Source: JANYJJ01 sp038241115
Lineage (GTDB): Bacteria; Pseudomonadota; Gammaproteobacteria; Burkholderiales; Burkholderiaceae_C
Direction: 5' to 3'
Assembly: GCA_038241115.1 (NCBI GenBank)
Contig: JBBRGA010000001.1
Coordinates: forward strand, 1-64,000
DNA: 64,000 bases
Shown: one piece after another, positions 1 to 8,084 of the stretch
Position numbering within the stretch: the stretch's first letter is position 1
Layout: each line of letters begins with the position of its first letter
Notes under the pieces: model-generated
What the model saw: the letters and a program-made list of their open reading frames with translations, nothing else
Told to the model about the DNA's origin: nothing
The model's database searches: none
Program-made: the position numbers and the translations under genes

Positions 1-1
1 G

Positions 2-865
2 GATTACATCGAACTCGACATGACCCATTTGGGAGCCGATACGATCATGAAGCGTTTGCCCTCGGTATTAGAGATTGGCCATAACTTCGCTAACGTCGAC
101 ATCACCAAAGAGTCGATTCCTGTGGTGCCGACCATTCATTACCAAATGGGCGGCATTCCGACCAACATCCACGGCCAAGTGGTGGTTCCAAAAAACGGCA
201 ACTCCAACGCAGTGGTGAATGGTTTGTACGCTGTTGGTGAATGCTCGTGCGTCAGTGTTCATGGTGCCAACCGTTTGGGCACCAATTCACTACTGGATCT
301 TTTGGTGTTTGGCCGCGCCGCGGGCAATCACATTGTTGACAGCGCGCTCAAAACCAAAACGCACAAAGTGTTGCCCGCCAACGCCGCCGACTTCACACTC
401 AGCCGTTTGAACCGTTTAGATGCGACAGTGAGCGGTGAGTACGCGCAAGACGTAGCCAACGATATTCGCAACACCATGCAGCAGTTTGCGGGTGTTTTCC
501 GTACGCAGGCGACCATGGACGAAGGCGTTTCGCAGATCAAGGCTTTAGCGATTCGCGTCAAGGGAATCCACTTGACCGACAAGTCGAAGGTGTTCAACAC
601 CGCACGCATTGAAGCGTTGGAAGTGGACAATTTGATCGAGTCGGCCATGGCCACCATGGTCTCAGCAGCAGGACGCAAAGAAAGCCGCGGCGCGCATTCG
701 GTGGCCGACTACTCCGACACGGTGGAATGCCCGAACGGCCGCAACGACCCGGTTTGGATGAAGCACACGCTCTGGTACAGCGAAGGAAACCGACTCGACT
801 ACAAAGCCGTCAACTTGATACCGCTGACCGCTGAATCTATTCCGCCGAAAGTGCGGACGTTTTAA
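2..865 (+). CDS. sdhA: Succinate dehydrogenase flavoprotein subunit, C-terminal part (partial)
   Basis: This is the 3' part of sdhA; the reading frame is open through the left edge of the window, so the FAD-binding N-terminus is missing. SdhA oxidises succinate to fumarate at the cytoplasmic face of the inner membrane (complex II, TCA cycle). About 287 residues are visible. They include the stretch GANRLGTNSLLDLLVFGRAA typical of SdhA/FrdA and the C-terminal KESRGAHSVADYSD ... WMKHTLWY block. It ends 32 bases before sdhB, which fits the usual sdhCDAB operon. The assignment is secure from both motif and neighbour. Confidence 0.96.
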   Translation, partial: DYIELDMTHLGADTIMKRLPSVLEIGHNFANVDITKESIPVVPTIHYQMGGIPTNIHGQVVVPKNGNSNAVVNGLYAVGECSCVSVHGANRLGTNSLLDLLVFGRAAGNHIVDSALKTKTHKVLPANAADFTLSRLNRLDATVSGEYAQDVANDIRNTMQQFAGVFRTQATMDEGVSQIKALAIRVKGIHLTDKSKVFNTARIEALEVDNLIESAMATMVSAAGRKESRGAHSVADYSDTVECPNGRNDPVWMKHTLWYSEGNRLDYKAVNLIPLTAESIPPKVRTF

Positions 866-897
866 ATTTATTCAAACATTTACCCAGAGCGGATCAA

Positions 898-1602
898 ATG
901 ACCAAGCGCACATTTCAAATTTATCGCTATGACCCGGATACCGACGCCAAGCCGCGCATGCAGACCATCGAAGTTGAACTCGACGGCAGCGAACGGATGC
1001 TGCTTGACGCACTCAACAAACTCAAAGCGGTTGACCCGACGCTGAGCTTTCGACGCTCGTGCCGCGAAGGCGTCTGCGGATCAGACGCCATGAACATCAA
1101 CGGCAAAAACGGTTTGGCTTGCCTGACCAACATGCGCACCTTGCCCGGCACGATCGTGCTCAAACCACTGCCCGGTTTGCCAGTCATCCGCGACCTCATC
1201 GTCGACATGACGCAGTTCTTCAAGCAGTACAACTCGATCAAGCCTTACCTCGTCAACGATGAAGTGCCGCCTGAAAAAGAACGCTTGCAGTCGCCTGAGG
1301 AACGCGACGAATTGAACGGCCTGTACGAGTGCATCTTGTGCGCCAGTTGCTCCACTGCCTGCCCTAGCTTTTGGTGGAACCCGGACAAATTTGTAGGTCC
1401 GGCCGGTTTGCTCCAGGCTTATCGCTTCATTGCCGACAGCCGCGATCAAGACACCGAAGGCCGTCTCGACAATCTGGAAGATCCTTACCGCCTGTTCCGC
1501 TGCCACACGATCATGAATTGCGTCGATGTTTGCCCCAAGGGTTTGAACCCCACCAAGGCTATTGGCAAGATCAAAGAAATGATGATTCGTCGAGCTGTTT
1601 GA
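898..1602 (+). CDS. sdhB: Succinate dehydrogenase iron-sulfur subunit
   Basis: This 234-residue protein is the electron-transfer subunit of complex II and carries electrons from the SdhA flavin towards ubiquinone. All three cluster motifs are visible: CREGVCGSDAM ... GLAC for the [2Fe-2S] centre in the N-terminal ferredoxin domain, CILCASCSTACP for [4Fe-4S], and CHTIMNCVDVCPKGLNPTKAI-like residues for [3Fe-4S]. Its length is normal for the family. It follows sdhA after 32 bases and its stop codon lies 14 bases before the sdhE ATG, so it is translated from the same operon mRNA. Confidence 0.98.
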   Translation: MTKRTFQIYRYDPDTDAKPRMQTIEVELDGSERMLLDALNKLKAVDPTLSFRRSCREGVCGSDAMNINGKNGLACLTNMRTLPGTIVLKPLPGLPVIRDLIVDMTQFFKQYNSIKPYLVNDEVPPEKERLQSPEERDELNGLYECILCASCSTACPSFWWNPDKFVGPAGLLQAYRFIADSRDQDTEGRLDNLEDPYRLFRCHTIMNCVDVCPKGLNPTKAIGKIKEMMIRRAV

Positions 1603-1616
1603 GCAGCCTTCGAGCA

Positions 1617-1901
1617 ATGCAAGCACCGTTTGATCTTGACGCGCCAATTGACGAGCGCGCGCTGAGCAAATTGCGTTGGGGGTGCCGTCGCGGTCTGTTG
1701 GAAAACGACTTGTTTGTCGAGCGCTTTTTCAATCGTCATGCCAGCGCACTGACTTACCGTCAGGCACGGGGCTTGCAAACGCTCATGGACTTGTCTGACA
1801 ACGATCTACTCGACCTGTTACTTGGTCGCGTGCAGCCTGAAAATGAGTTGGCGGAAGCTAACGTCGTTTCAGTTTTGCGCATGATGCGCGTACCTCGTTA
1901 A
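1617..1901 (+). CDS. sdhE: Succinate dehydrogenase assembly factor SdhE (FAD assembly factor)
   Basis: This is a small (94-residue) soluble protein that promotes covalent attachment of FAD to SdhA. The diagnostic RGxxE-type motif is visible as [13 protein letters not shown], followed by [32 protein letters not shown], with the helical pattern of the SdhE/YgfY family (DUF339). I chose ATG 1617 because the protein then has the family length. An in-frame TTG at 1599 overlapping the sdhB stop is an alternative. Its position directly after sdhB supports the call. Confidence 0.93.
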   Translation: MQAPFDLDAPIDERALSKLRWGCRRGLLENDLFVERFFNRHASALTYRQARGLQTLMDLSDNDLLDLLLGRVQPENELAEANVVSVLRMMRVPR

Positions 1902-1956
1902 GTGTTCTTTCGTCCACGCTGTACCCCTCCAACCTGCTGCGTTCCAAGGACTCACC

Positions 1957-3270
1957 ATGACCCCGTCTGACGTTAAAGCCACCCTGTCGTTTTCTGATGG
2001 CAGCCCAAGCATGGACATGCCGATATTCAAAGGCACGGTCGGTCCGGACGTCATCGATATTCGCAAGCTCTATGGCCAAACTGGCAAGTTCACTTACGAC
2101 CCCGGATTTTTGTCGACGGCCGCGTGCCAATCAAATATCACCTACATCGACGGCGACAAAGGTGAGTTGTTGTATCGCGGCTACCCGATTGAGCAATTGG
2201 CCGAAAATTGCAATTACCTGGAAACCTGCTACCTGCTGTTGAAGGGCGAACTACCTAACGCTACTCAGAAGCACGATTTCACCAAGCTCGTAACCAACCA
2301 CACCATGGTCAACGAGCAAATGCAGTTTTTCCTGAGAGGCTTCCGCCGAGATGCGCATCCGATGGCCATCATGACGGGTCTGGTCGGTGCCTTGTCGGCG
2401 TTCTATCACGACAGCACCGACATCACCAATCCGCAGCACCGCGAAATCTCGGCCATCCGCTTGATCGCGAAGATGCCGACACTGGTGGCCATGGCCTACA
2501 AATATACAGTCGGCCAACCGTACATCTATCCAAAAAACGACCTGAGCTACGCTGGCAACTTTATGCGCATGATGTTTGCCACGCCGTGCGAAGACTACGT
2601 GCCGAATGATGTTCTGGTTCGCGCCATGGACCGCATCTTCATCTTGCACGCTGACCACGAGCAAAACGCTTCGACCTCCACTGTGCGCTTGTGCGGAAGC
2701 TCCGGCACCAACCCGTTTGCAGCAATCGCCGCTGGTGTGGCTTGTCTGTGGGGCCCCGCGCACGGCGGTGCCAACGAGGCTGCGTTGAATATGTTGGAAG
2801 ACGTGCAGCGCATGGGTGGCGTTGAGAAGATAGGTGAATTCATCGCGAAGGTGAAAGACAAAAACTCAAGCGTCAAGCTGATGGGTTTTGGCCACCGCGT
2901 CTATAAAAACTACGACCCTCGCGCCAAGCTGATGCGCGAGACTTGTTACGAGGTTTTGAACGCTTTGGGCTTGCACGACGATCCATTGTTCAAATTGGCC
3001 ATGGCGCTTGAGAAGATTGCGCTGGAGGACGACTACTTCGTGTCGCGCAAGCTTTATCCAAACGTCGACTTTTACTCGGGCATCGTGCAGCGAGCCATCG
3101 GCATTCCGACGCCGCTTTTCACTGCCGTTTTCGCGTTAGCACGGACCGTAGGTTGGATTGCTCAATTGAACGAAATGATCGGAGACGCCGAGTACAAAAT
3201 TGGTCGTCCACGTCAGCTCTTCATGGGTTCAACCGCACGCAACGTGACTCCGATTGCGCAAAGAAGCTGA
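1957..3270 (+). CDS. gltA: Citrate synthase (type II)
   Basis: The enzyme condenses acetyl-CoA and oxaloacetate to citrate, the entry step of the TCA cycle. The 437-residue length and N-terminal beta-rich domain are those of the hexameric, NADH-sensitive Gram-negative type. Visible signatures include [12 protein letters not shown] and [15 protein letters not shown], which carry active-site histidine and CoA/citrate contacts. The C-terminus [10 protein letters not shown] is also typical. It sits 55 bases after sdhE, continuing the TCA gene cluster. No separate promoter could be pinned down in that gap. Confidence 0.98.
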   Translation: MTPSDVKATLSFSDGSPSMDMPIFKGTVGPDVIDIRKLYGQTGKFTYDPGFLSTAACQSNITYIDGDKGELLYRGYPIEQLAENCNYLETCYLLLKGELPNATQKHDFTKLVTNHTMVNEQMQFFLRGFRRDAHPMAIMTGLVGALSAFYHDSTDITNPQHREISAIRLIAKMPTLVAMAYKYTVGQPYIYPKNDLSYAGNFMRMMFATPCEDYVPNDVLVRAMDRIFILHADHEQNASTSTVRLCGSSGTNPFAAIAAGVACLWGPAHGGANEAALNMLEDVQRMGGVEKIGEFIAKVKDKNSSVKLMGFGHRVYKNYDPRAKLMRETCYEVLNALGLHDDPLFKLAMALEKIALEDDYFVSRKLYPNVDFYSGIVQRAIGIPTPLFTAVFALARTVGWIAQLNEMIGDAEYKIGRPRQLFMGSTARNVTPIAQRS

Positions 3271-3303
3271 CTTAAAAATCAGAACCATAAATTTGCAGCC
3301 CGA

Positions 3304-4719
3304 ATGGTCATGTCCCGTACTCTTTACGACAAACTTTGGGATGAGCACGTAGTCCACACCGAAGACGACGGCACCGCGGTGCTGTACATCGATCGGCATT
3401 TGCTGCACGAAGTCACCAGTCCGCAGGCCTTTGACGGCTTGACACTGGCACAGCGCCAAGTCTGGCGAATTTCCGCCAACCTGGCGGTGAGTGATCACAA
3501 CGTACCCACCACAGACAGGTCAGCCGGCATTGCTGACCCGATCTCGCGCTTGCAGGTGGACACGCTTGACTCGAATTGCGACCGAGTCGGCATCACCCAA
3601 TTTAAAATGAATGATCTGCGTCAAGGCATTGTTCACGTGATCGGGCCCGAACAGGGCGCCACCCTGCCTGGAATGACTGTTGTGTGCGGCGATTCGCACA
3701 CGTCCACACACGGAGCATTTGGCGCGCTCGCGCACGGTATCGGTACGAGCGAGGTTGAACATGTGCTCGCCACCCAGACGCTGCTCGCGCGCAAGGCCAA
3801 GAATCTTCTGATACGCGTGGTGGGTCAGGTGACACCCGGCTGCGGTGCGAAAGACATCGTGTTGGCGATCATCGGAAAAATTGGTACCGCTGGCGGCACG
3901 GGTTACACCATTGAATTTGGCGGGCCCGCGATTCGTGCGCTTAGCATGGAGGGACGCATGACGGTTTGCAACATGGCGATTGAAGCCGGCGCAAGGGCCG
4001 GTTTGATCGCCGTGGACGAGACGACTTTGGCCTACGTCAAAGGCCGTCCGTTTACGCCCAAAGGCGCGGAACTGGAATTGGCAACGACCTATTGGCGCAC
4101 CCTGTACTCCGATGCCGATGCGGCTTGGGACAGTGTGGTGGAACTGGACGCCGCAACGATCAAACCGCAAGTTACTTGGGGTACGTCTCCCGAAATGGTG
4201 CTTTCCATCGAAGACCGAGTTCCAGACCCTGACCGCGAGAAAGATGCCAACAAGCGTGAAGCAATGGAACGAGCGTTGGCATACATGAATTTAGAGCCCA
4301 ACAAGCCGATTGCTGACATTGTGATTGACAAAGTTTTCATCGGCTCGTGCACCAACTCTCGCATCGAAGACATGCGAGAAGCCGCGGCGGTCGTGCGAAA
4401 ACTGGGCGCCAAAGTTGCCTCCAACGTCAAGCTGGCTTTGGTAGTGCCAGGCTCGGGTCTGGTGAAGGCGCAGGCCGAGCGCGAGGGTTTGGACCTGATC
4501 TTCAAGGCGGCCGGCTTTGAGTGGCGCGAGCCAGGTTGTTCGATGTGCTTGGCGATGAACGCGGATCGCTTAGAGCCTGGTGAGCGCTGCGCTTCCACGT
4601 CCAACCGTAATTTTGAAGGCCGTCAAGGCGCGGGCGGTCGCACCCATTTGGTCAGTCCGGCGATGGCTGCCGCAGCAGCCATCAAGGGTCATTTTGTCGA
4701 CGTGCGCCGGCTGGTTTGA
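3304..4719 (+). CDS. leuC: 3-isopropylmalate dehydratase large subunit
   Basis: LeuC with LeuD isomerises 2-isopropylmalate to 3-isopropylmalate in leucine biosynthesis. It is an aconitase-fold protein holding a [4Fe-4S] cluster; ligand regions are visible as [31 protein letters not shown] and [11 protein letters not shown]. Length is about 470 residues, as expected. The ATG at 3310 (MSRTLYDK) matches the usual family N-terminus better than 3304; neither has a strong ribosome binding site. It is followed by the entericidin-like gene and leuD on the same strand. Confidence 0.97.
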   Translation: MVMSRTLYDKLWDEHVVHTEDDGTAVLYIDRHLLHEVTSPQAFDGLTLAQRQVWRISANLAVSDHNVPTTDRSAGIADPISRLQVDTLDSNCDRVGITQFKMNDLRQGIVHVIGPEQGATLPGMTVVCGDSHTSTHGAFGALAHGIGTSEVEHVLATQTLLARKAKNLLIRVVGQVTPGCGAKDIVLAIIGKIGTAGGTGYTIEFGGPAIRALSMEGRMTVCNMAIEAGARAGLIAVDETTLAYVKGRPFTPKGAELELATTYWRTLYSDADAAWDSVVELDAATIKPQVTWGTSPEMVLSIEDRVPDPDREKDANKREAMERALAYMNLEPNKPIADIVIDKVFIGSCTNSRIEDMREAAAVVRKLGAKVASNVKLALVVPGSGLVKAQAEREGLDLIFKAAGFEWREPGCSMCLAMNADRLEPGERCASTSNRNFEGRQGAGGRTHLVSPAMAAAAAIKGHFVDVRRLV

Positions 4720-4754
4720 ACCCTCTTTTTCCAGTGCCCAACTTGAGACTTTTC

Positions 4755-4883
4755 ATGAAATCAAACCTTCTGCTTCTGATTGCCTTTTGCTTCGCACTGA
4801 CGGCGTGCAACACCATCCAAGGTGTTGGAAAAGATGTAAAAAAAGCGGGTGAGGTTGTCGAAGAAGCTGCGAAGAAAAAGTGA
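4755..4883 (+). CDS. Entericidin A/B family small lipoprotein
   Basis: A 42-codon gene encodes a short lipoprotein precursor. It has a hydrophobic signal segment ([13 protein letters not shown]) and the lipobox LTAC, followed by [20 protein letters not shown] and a lysine tail, which is the standard entericidin pattern of an amphipathic helix after the lipidated cysteine. After cleavage the mature peptide would be only about 25 residues, anchored in the membrane. It lies between leuC (35 bases upstream) and leuD (10 bases downstream), so it should be co-transcribed with the leucine genes. Only one entericidin is present; there is no paired second gene as in the E. coli ecnAB locus. Confidence 0.88.
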   Translation: MKSNLLLLIAFCFALTACNTIQGVGKDVKKAGEVVEEAAKKK

Positions 4884-4893
4884 GCCTGGGCCA

Positions 4894-5538
4894 ATGAATT
4901 CATTTCAAGTTCATAAGGGCCTGGTGGCGCCCATGGACAGGGAAAACGTCGACACAGACGCCATCATTCCCAAGCAATTCTTGAAGTCCATTCAAAAAGC
5001 GGGCTTTGGGCAAAATCTGTTCGACCAGTGGCGTTACTTGGATCCGGGCTTTCCGGGACAAGACCCGGCATCGCGTCAAATCAACCCTGATTTTGTGTTG
5101 AACCAGCCGCGCTACAAAGGTGCTTCGGTTTTGCTTGCCCGGAAGAATTTCGGCTGCGGCTCGTCTCGCGAGCACGCCCCGTGGGCCATTGATCAATACG
5201 GGTTCAGGGCGCTTATTGCGCCCAGCTACGCCGATATCTTTTTCAACAATTGCTTCAAAAACGGTTTGCTTCCCATCGTGCTTCCCGAAGCTCAGGTGGC
5301 GACACTGTTTGATGAGGTGGCGGCTTTCGCAGGTTACGAGCTCACAGTCGATTTGGAGCGACAGGTGGTCGTGAAACCGGATGGGGCAGAGCTGCCGTTT
5401 GAGGTCCAGTCGTTTCGTAAATTCTGTTTGCTCAACGGTTTCGATGACATCGGTTTGACGCTGCGCCATGCCGACAAAATTCGCGCGTTTGAAGCCGAGC
5501 GCTTGCTCCAAAAGCCGTGGTTGGCGCACACCATTTGA
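4894..5538 (+). CDS. leuD: 3-isopropylmalate dehydratase small subunit
   Basis: This is the swivel-domain partner of LeuC, 214 residues. It starts [29 protein letters not shown], the canonical N-terminus, and contains [15 protein letters not shown], the substrate-selecting loop. An upstream in-frame ATG at 4849 lies inside the entericidin gene and would add a lysine/arginine-rich leader, so ATG 4894 is preferred. It is 18 bases upstream of leuB, which indicates one leuC-leuD-leuB transcription unit. Confidence 0.97.
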   Translation: MNSFQVHKGLVAPMDRENVDTDAIIPKQFLKSIQKAGFGQNLFDQWRYLDPGFPGQDPASRQINPDFVLNQPRYKGASVLLARKNFGCGSSREHAPWAIDQYGFRALIAPSYADIFFNNCFKNGLLPIVLPEAQVATLFDEVAAFAGYELTVDLERQVVVKPDGAELPFEVQSFRKFCLLNGFDDIGLTLRHADKIRAFEAERLLQKPWLAHTI

Positions 5539-5556
5539 TCGTCAGGAAATTGACCC

Positions 5557-6681
5557 GTGAAAATTGCAGTCCTGCCCGGTGATGGCATAGGTAGCGAAAT
5601 CGTCGCCGAGGCTTTGAAGATCATGGCCGCGCTGGATTTGCCGTTTGAGACCGAACATGCGCCTGTTGGGGGCACCGCTTACGAGTTGCACGGACATCCG
5701 CTGCCAGCCGCGACCCTCAAGTTGGCGCAGCAAGCCGATGCCGTGCTTTTTGGTGCTGTGGGCGACTGGAAATTTGACACTCTCGAGCGCGCGCTTCGTC
5801 CTGAGCAAGCGATATTGGGATTGCGCAAACACATGGGTTTGTTCGCCAATTTTCGCCCTGCCATTTGTTATGAGGAGCTCACCGGCGCATCCAGCCTCAA
5901 ACCCGAATTGGTGGCCGGTTTGGACATCCTCATCATTCGCGAACTCACGGGAGATATTTACTTTGGTCAGCCGCGTGGTCGCCGCGAGTCTCCTGATGGG
6001 GCCTTTCAGGGTTCTGAAGAAGCCTTCGACACCATGCGCTACAGCCGCCCTGAAATTGAGCGCATTGCCCACGTGGCCTTTCAGGCGGCGCGCAAGCGAG
6101 ACAAGCGCCTGACCAGCGTCGATAAAGCGAACGTGCTGGAGACTTTTCAGTTTTGGAAAGATGTGGTTACCGAGGTGCATGCGCAGTATCCAGATGTGGC
6201 GCTCGACCATATGTACGTCGACAACGCTGCGATGCAACTGGTCAAAGCGCCAAAGCGCTTCGATGTGATCGTCACTGGCAACATGTTTGGTGACATCCTG
6301 TCTGACCAGGCAGCCATGCTCACGGGCTCTATCGGGATGCTGCCTTCGGCATCCTTGAACGCGAAGGGCCAAGGCCTGTACGAGCCCAGCCACGGCAGCG
6401 CACCCGACATTGCGGGCAAGGGCGTCGCCAACCCTTTGGCGACAATCTTGTCGGTGGCCATGATGTTGAAGTTCACGCTCAACCAGCCTGAAGCCGCCGC
6501 GCGCATCGAAGCGTCGGTGAAGGCAGTGTTGGCAAGCGGGTTGCGGACGGCCGACATCTGGTCTGAAGGGTGCAAGCGTGCATCAACCCGTGAAATGGGC
6601 GATGCAGTCGTTGCGCAAATTGCGAAATCGCTCGGCGTAAAAACCCCGGCAACCAGCGTCGTCGCCCCAACAATTCCCTAG
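5557..6681 (+). CDS. leuB: 3-isopropylmalate dehydrogenase
   Basis: NAD-dependent oxidative decarboxylation of 3-isopropylmalate, the third step specific to leucine synthesis. It starts with GTG ([16 protein letters not shown]). The family marks visible are [13 protein letters not shown], the YVDNAAMQL segment, the metal-binding stretch [15 protein letters not shown] and [18 protein letters not shown]. At 374 residues it is slightly longer than usual because of a C-terminal tail ([14 protein letters not shown]) that is poorly conserved in type. Confidence 0.98.
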   Translation: MKIAVLPGDGIGSEIVAEALKIMAALDLPFETEHAPVGGTAYELHGHPLPAATLKLAQQADAVLFGAVGDWKFDTLERALRPEQAILGLRKHMGLFANFRPAICYEELTGASSLKPELVAGLDILIIRELTGDIYFGQPRGRRESPDGAFQGSEEAFDTMRYSRPEIERIAHVAFQAARKRDKRLTSVDKANVLETFQFWKDVVTEVHAQYPDVALDHMYVDNAAMQLVKAPKRFDVIVTGNMFGDILSDQAAMLTGSIGMLPSASLNAKGQGLYEPSHGSAPDIAGKGVANPLATILSVAMMLKFTLNQPEAAARIEASVKAVLASGLRTADIWSEGCKRASTREMGDAVVAQIAKSLGVKTPATSVVAPTIP

Positions 6682-6768
6682 CATTTCGGCTCGTTTCGCC
6701 TTCTTACCGGCGCTCCGGGCCGGAAGAGTCGCTGCGCAGAAAAGTCGAAAATTAGCAGGAGAACGTCA

Positions 6769-7902
6769 ATGAATAAAAAACTGGTCGGATTGGTGGGCTG
6801 GCGCGGCATGGTCGGCTCGGTTTTGATGGAGCGGATGCAAGCAGAAGGCGACTTTGCGCTCATAGAGCCGATGTTCTTCAGCACCAGCAATGCCGGTGGC
6901 AAGGCCCCGGTACAAGCTCAAAACGAAACCCAACTTTTCGATGCATTTGACGTGGTGGCGCTCAGGCGTTGCGACATCATCATCACCGCACAGGGTGGCG
7001 AGTACACCAAGGCGGTCTATTCCCAGCTGCGTTCCGCCGGTTGGGCGGGCTATTGGATCGACGCCGCCAAGACTTTGCGCATGAACAGCGACGCTGTCAT
7101 CGTTCTGGACCCAGTGAATCTGAATGTCATCGAGCAAGCCTTGCGCAACGGCACGCGCGACTTCATTGGCGGCAACTGCACCGTCAGCTGCATGCTCATG
7201 GGCTTGGGCGCATTGTTCAAGGCCGATTTGGTCGAGTGGATGACATGCACCACCTACCAAGCGGCCTCAGGCGGAGGTGCGCAGCACATGCGAGAACTGC
7301 TCGCACAGTACGGCAGCTTGAACGCTGAAGTCCGCAGCCTGCTCGACGACCCTCACTCAGCGATTTTGGAAATCGACCGTAAGTTGGTGGCGAAGCAACG
7401 CGGCTTAACCGCGGTTGAGACATCCAACTTCGGCGTGCCGCTGGGTGGAAGCTTGATTCCGTGGATTGATGCCGATCGAGGTGACGGAACCAGTTTGGAA
7501 GAGTGGAAGGGCGGAGCAGAGACCAACAAAATCCTTGGGCGTGGCCCCGGTTTCGGCTCCGTTGAGACACCCATAGATTCCACTTGCGTGCGCGTGGGAG
7601 CAATGCGTTGCCACAGTCAGTCTTTGACGATAAAGCTCAAGCGCGACGTGCCTTTGGCCGATCTGGAGTCTTTGGTCGCCAATGACAACGCATGGGTCAC
7701 GTTGGTGCCCAACACGAAAGAGTCCTCTTTATCGCTGCTCACGCCAGTGGCCGTCAGCGGCACCATGAATATTCCCGTGGGCCGTATGCGCAAGCTGGCG
7801 ATGGGCTCTGAGTACTTGGGGGCGTTTACGATTGGTGACCAATTGTTGTGGGGCGCCGCCGAGCCTTTACGACGAATGCTGCGGATACTTCTACGAGCCT
7901 GA
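6769..7902 (+). CDS. asd: Aspartate-semialdehyde dehydrogenase
   Basis: Reduces aspartyl phosphate to the semialdehyde, the branch point for lysine/diaminopimelate, threonine and methionine. The 377-residue protein has the Rossmann start LVGLVGWRGMVGSVLMERM and the active-site cysteine in GGNCTVSCMLMGLGALF, both typical of the proteobacterial subfamily (long form). A good ribosome binding site (CAGGAGAAC) precedes the ATG. The 87-base gap from leuB contains only a short GC hairpin. leuB-asd-fimV-truA is the order familiar from Burkholderiales. Confidence 0.98.
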   Translation: MNKKLVGLVGWRGMVGSVLMERMQAEGDFALIEPMFFSTSNAGGKAPVQAQNETQLFDAFDVVALRRCDIIITAQGGEYTKAVYSQLRSAGWAGYWIDAAKTLRMNSDAVIVLDPVNLNVIEQALRNGTRDFIGGNCTVSCMLMGLGALFKADLVEWMTCTTYQAASGGGAQHMRELLAQYGSLNAEVRSLLDDPHSAILEIDRKLVAKQRGLTAVETSNFGVPLGGSLIPWIDADRGDGTSLEEWKGGAETNKILGRGPGFGSVETPIDSTCVRVGAMRCHSQSLTIKLKRDVPLADLESLVANDNAWVTLVPNTKESSLSLLTPVAVSGTMNIPVGRMRKLAMGSEYLGAFTIGDQLLWGAAEPLRRMLRILLRA

Positions 7903-8084
7903 TCCAGCCCAAAAACGCAGCTCGCTGTTCGGTCTGACTTGTTAAGCAGTACCTCAGCTTGTCTTCGTATCTTGTTGCTGTTATTGTGATTTGATGAAGT
8001 TAAGGCGCTTGCCTTTGCGTGCCTGAACGCGTTCATGTGTGCAACACAACCGATCTGACGCCGTCGATATTCCTGGGAGACGCC
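7903..8084. other. Intergenic region between asd and fimV
   Basis: These 182 bases carry no recognisable gene. A small hairpin with a 5-bp stem (AAGGC, loop GCTT, GCCTT) lies around 8001-8014. The promoter of fimV is presumably here, but no convincing pair of hexamers was recognised. A GTG at 8019 could extend fimV upstream by 22 residues. Confidence 0.4.
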
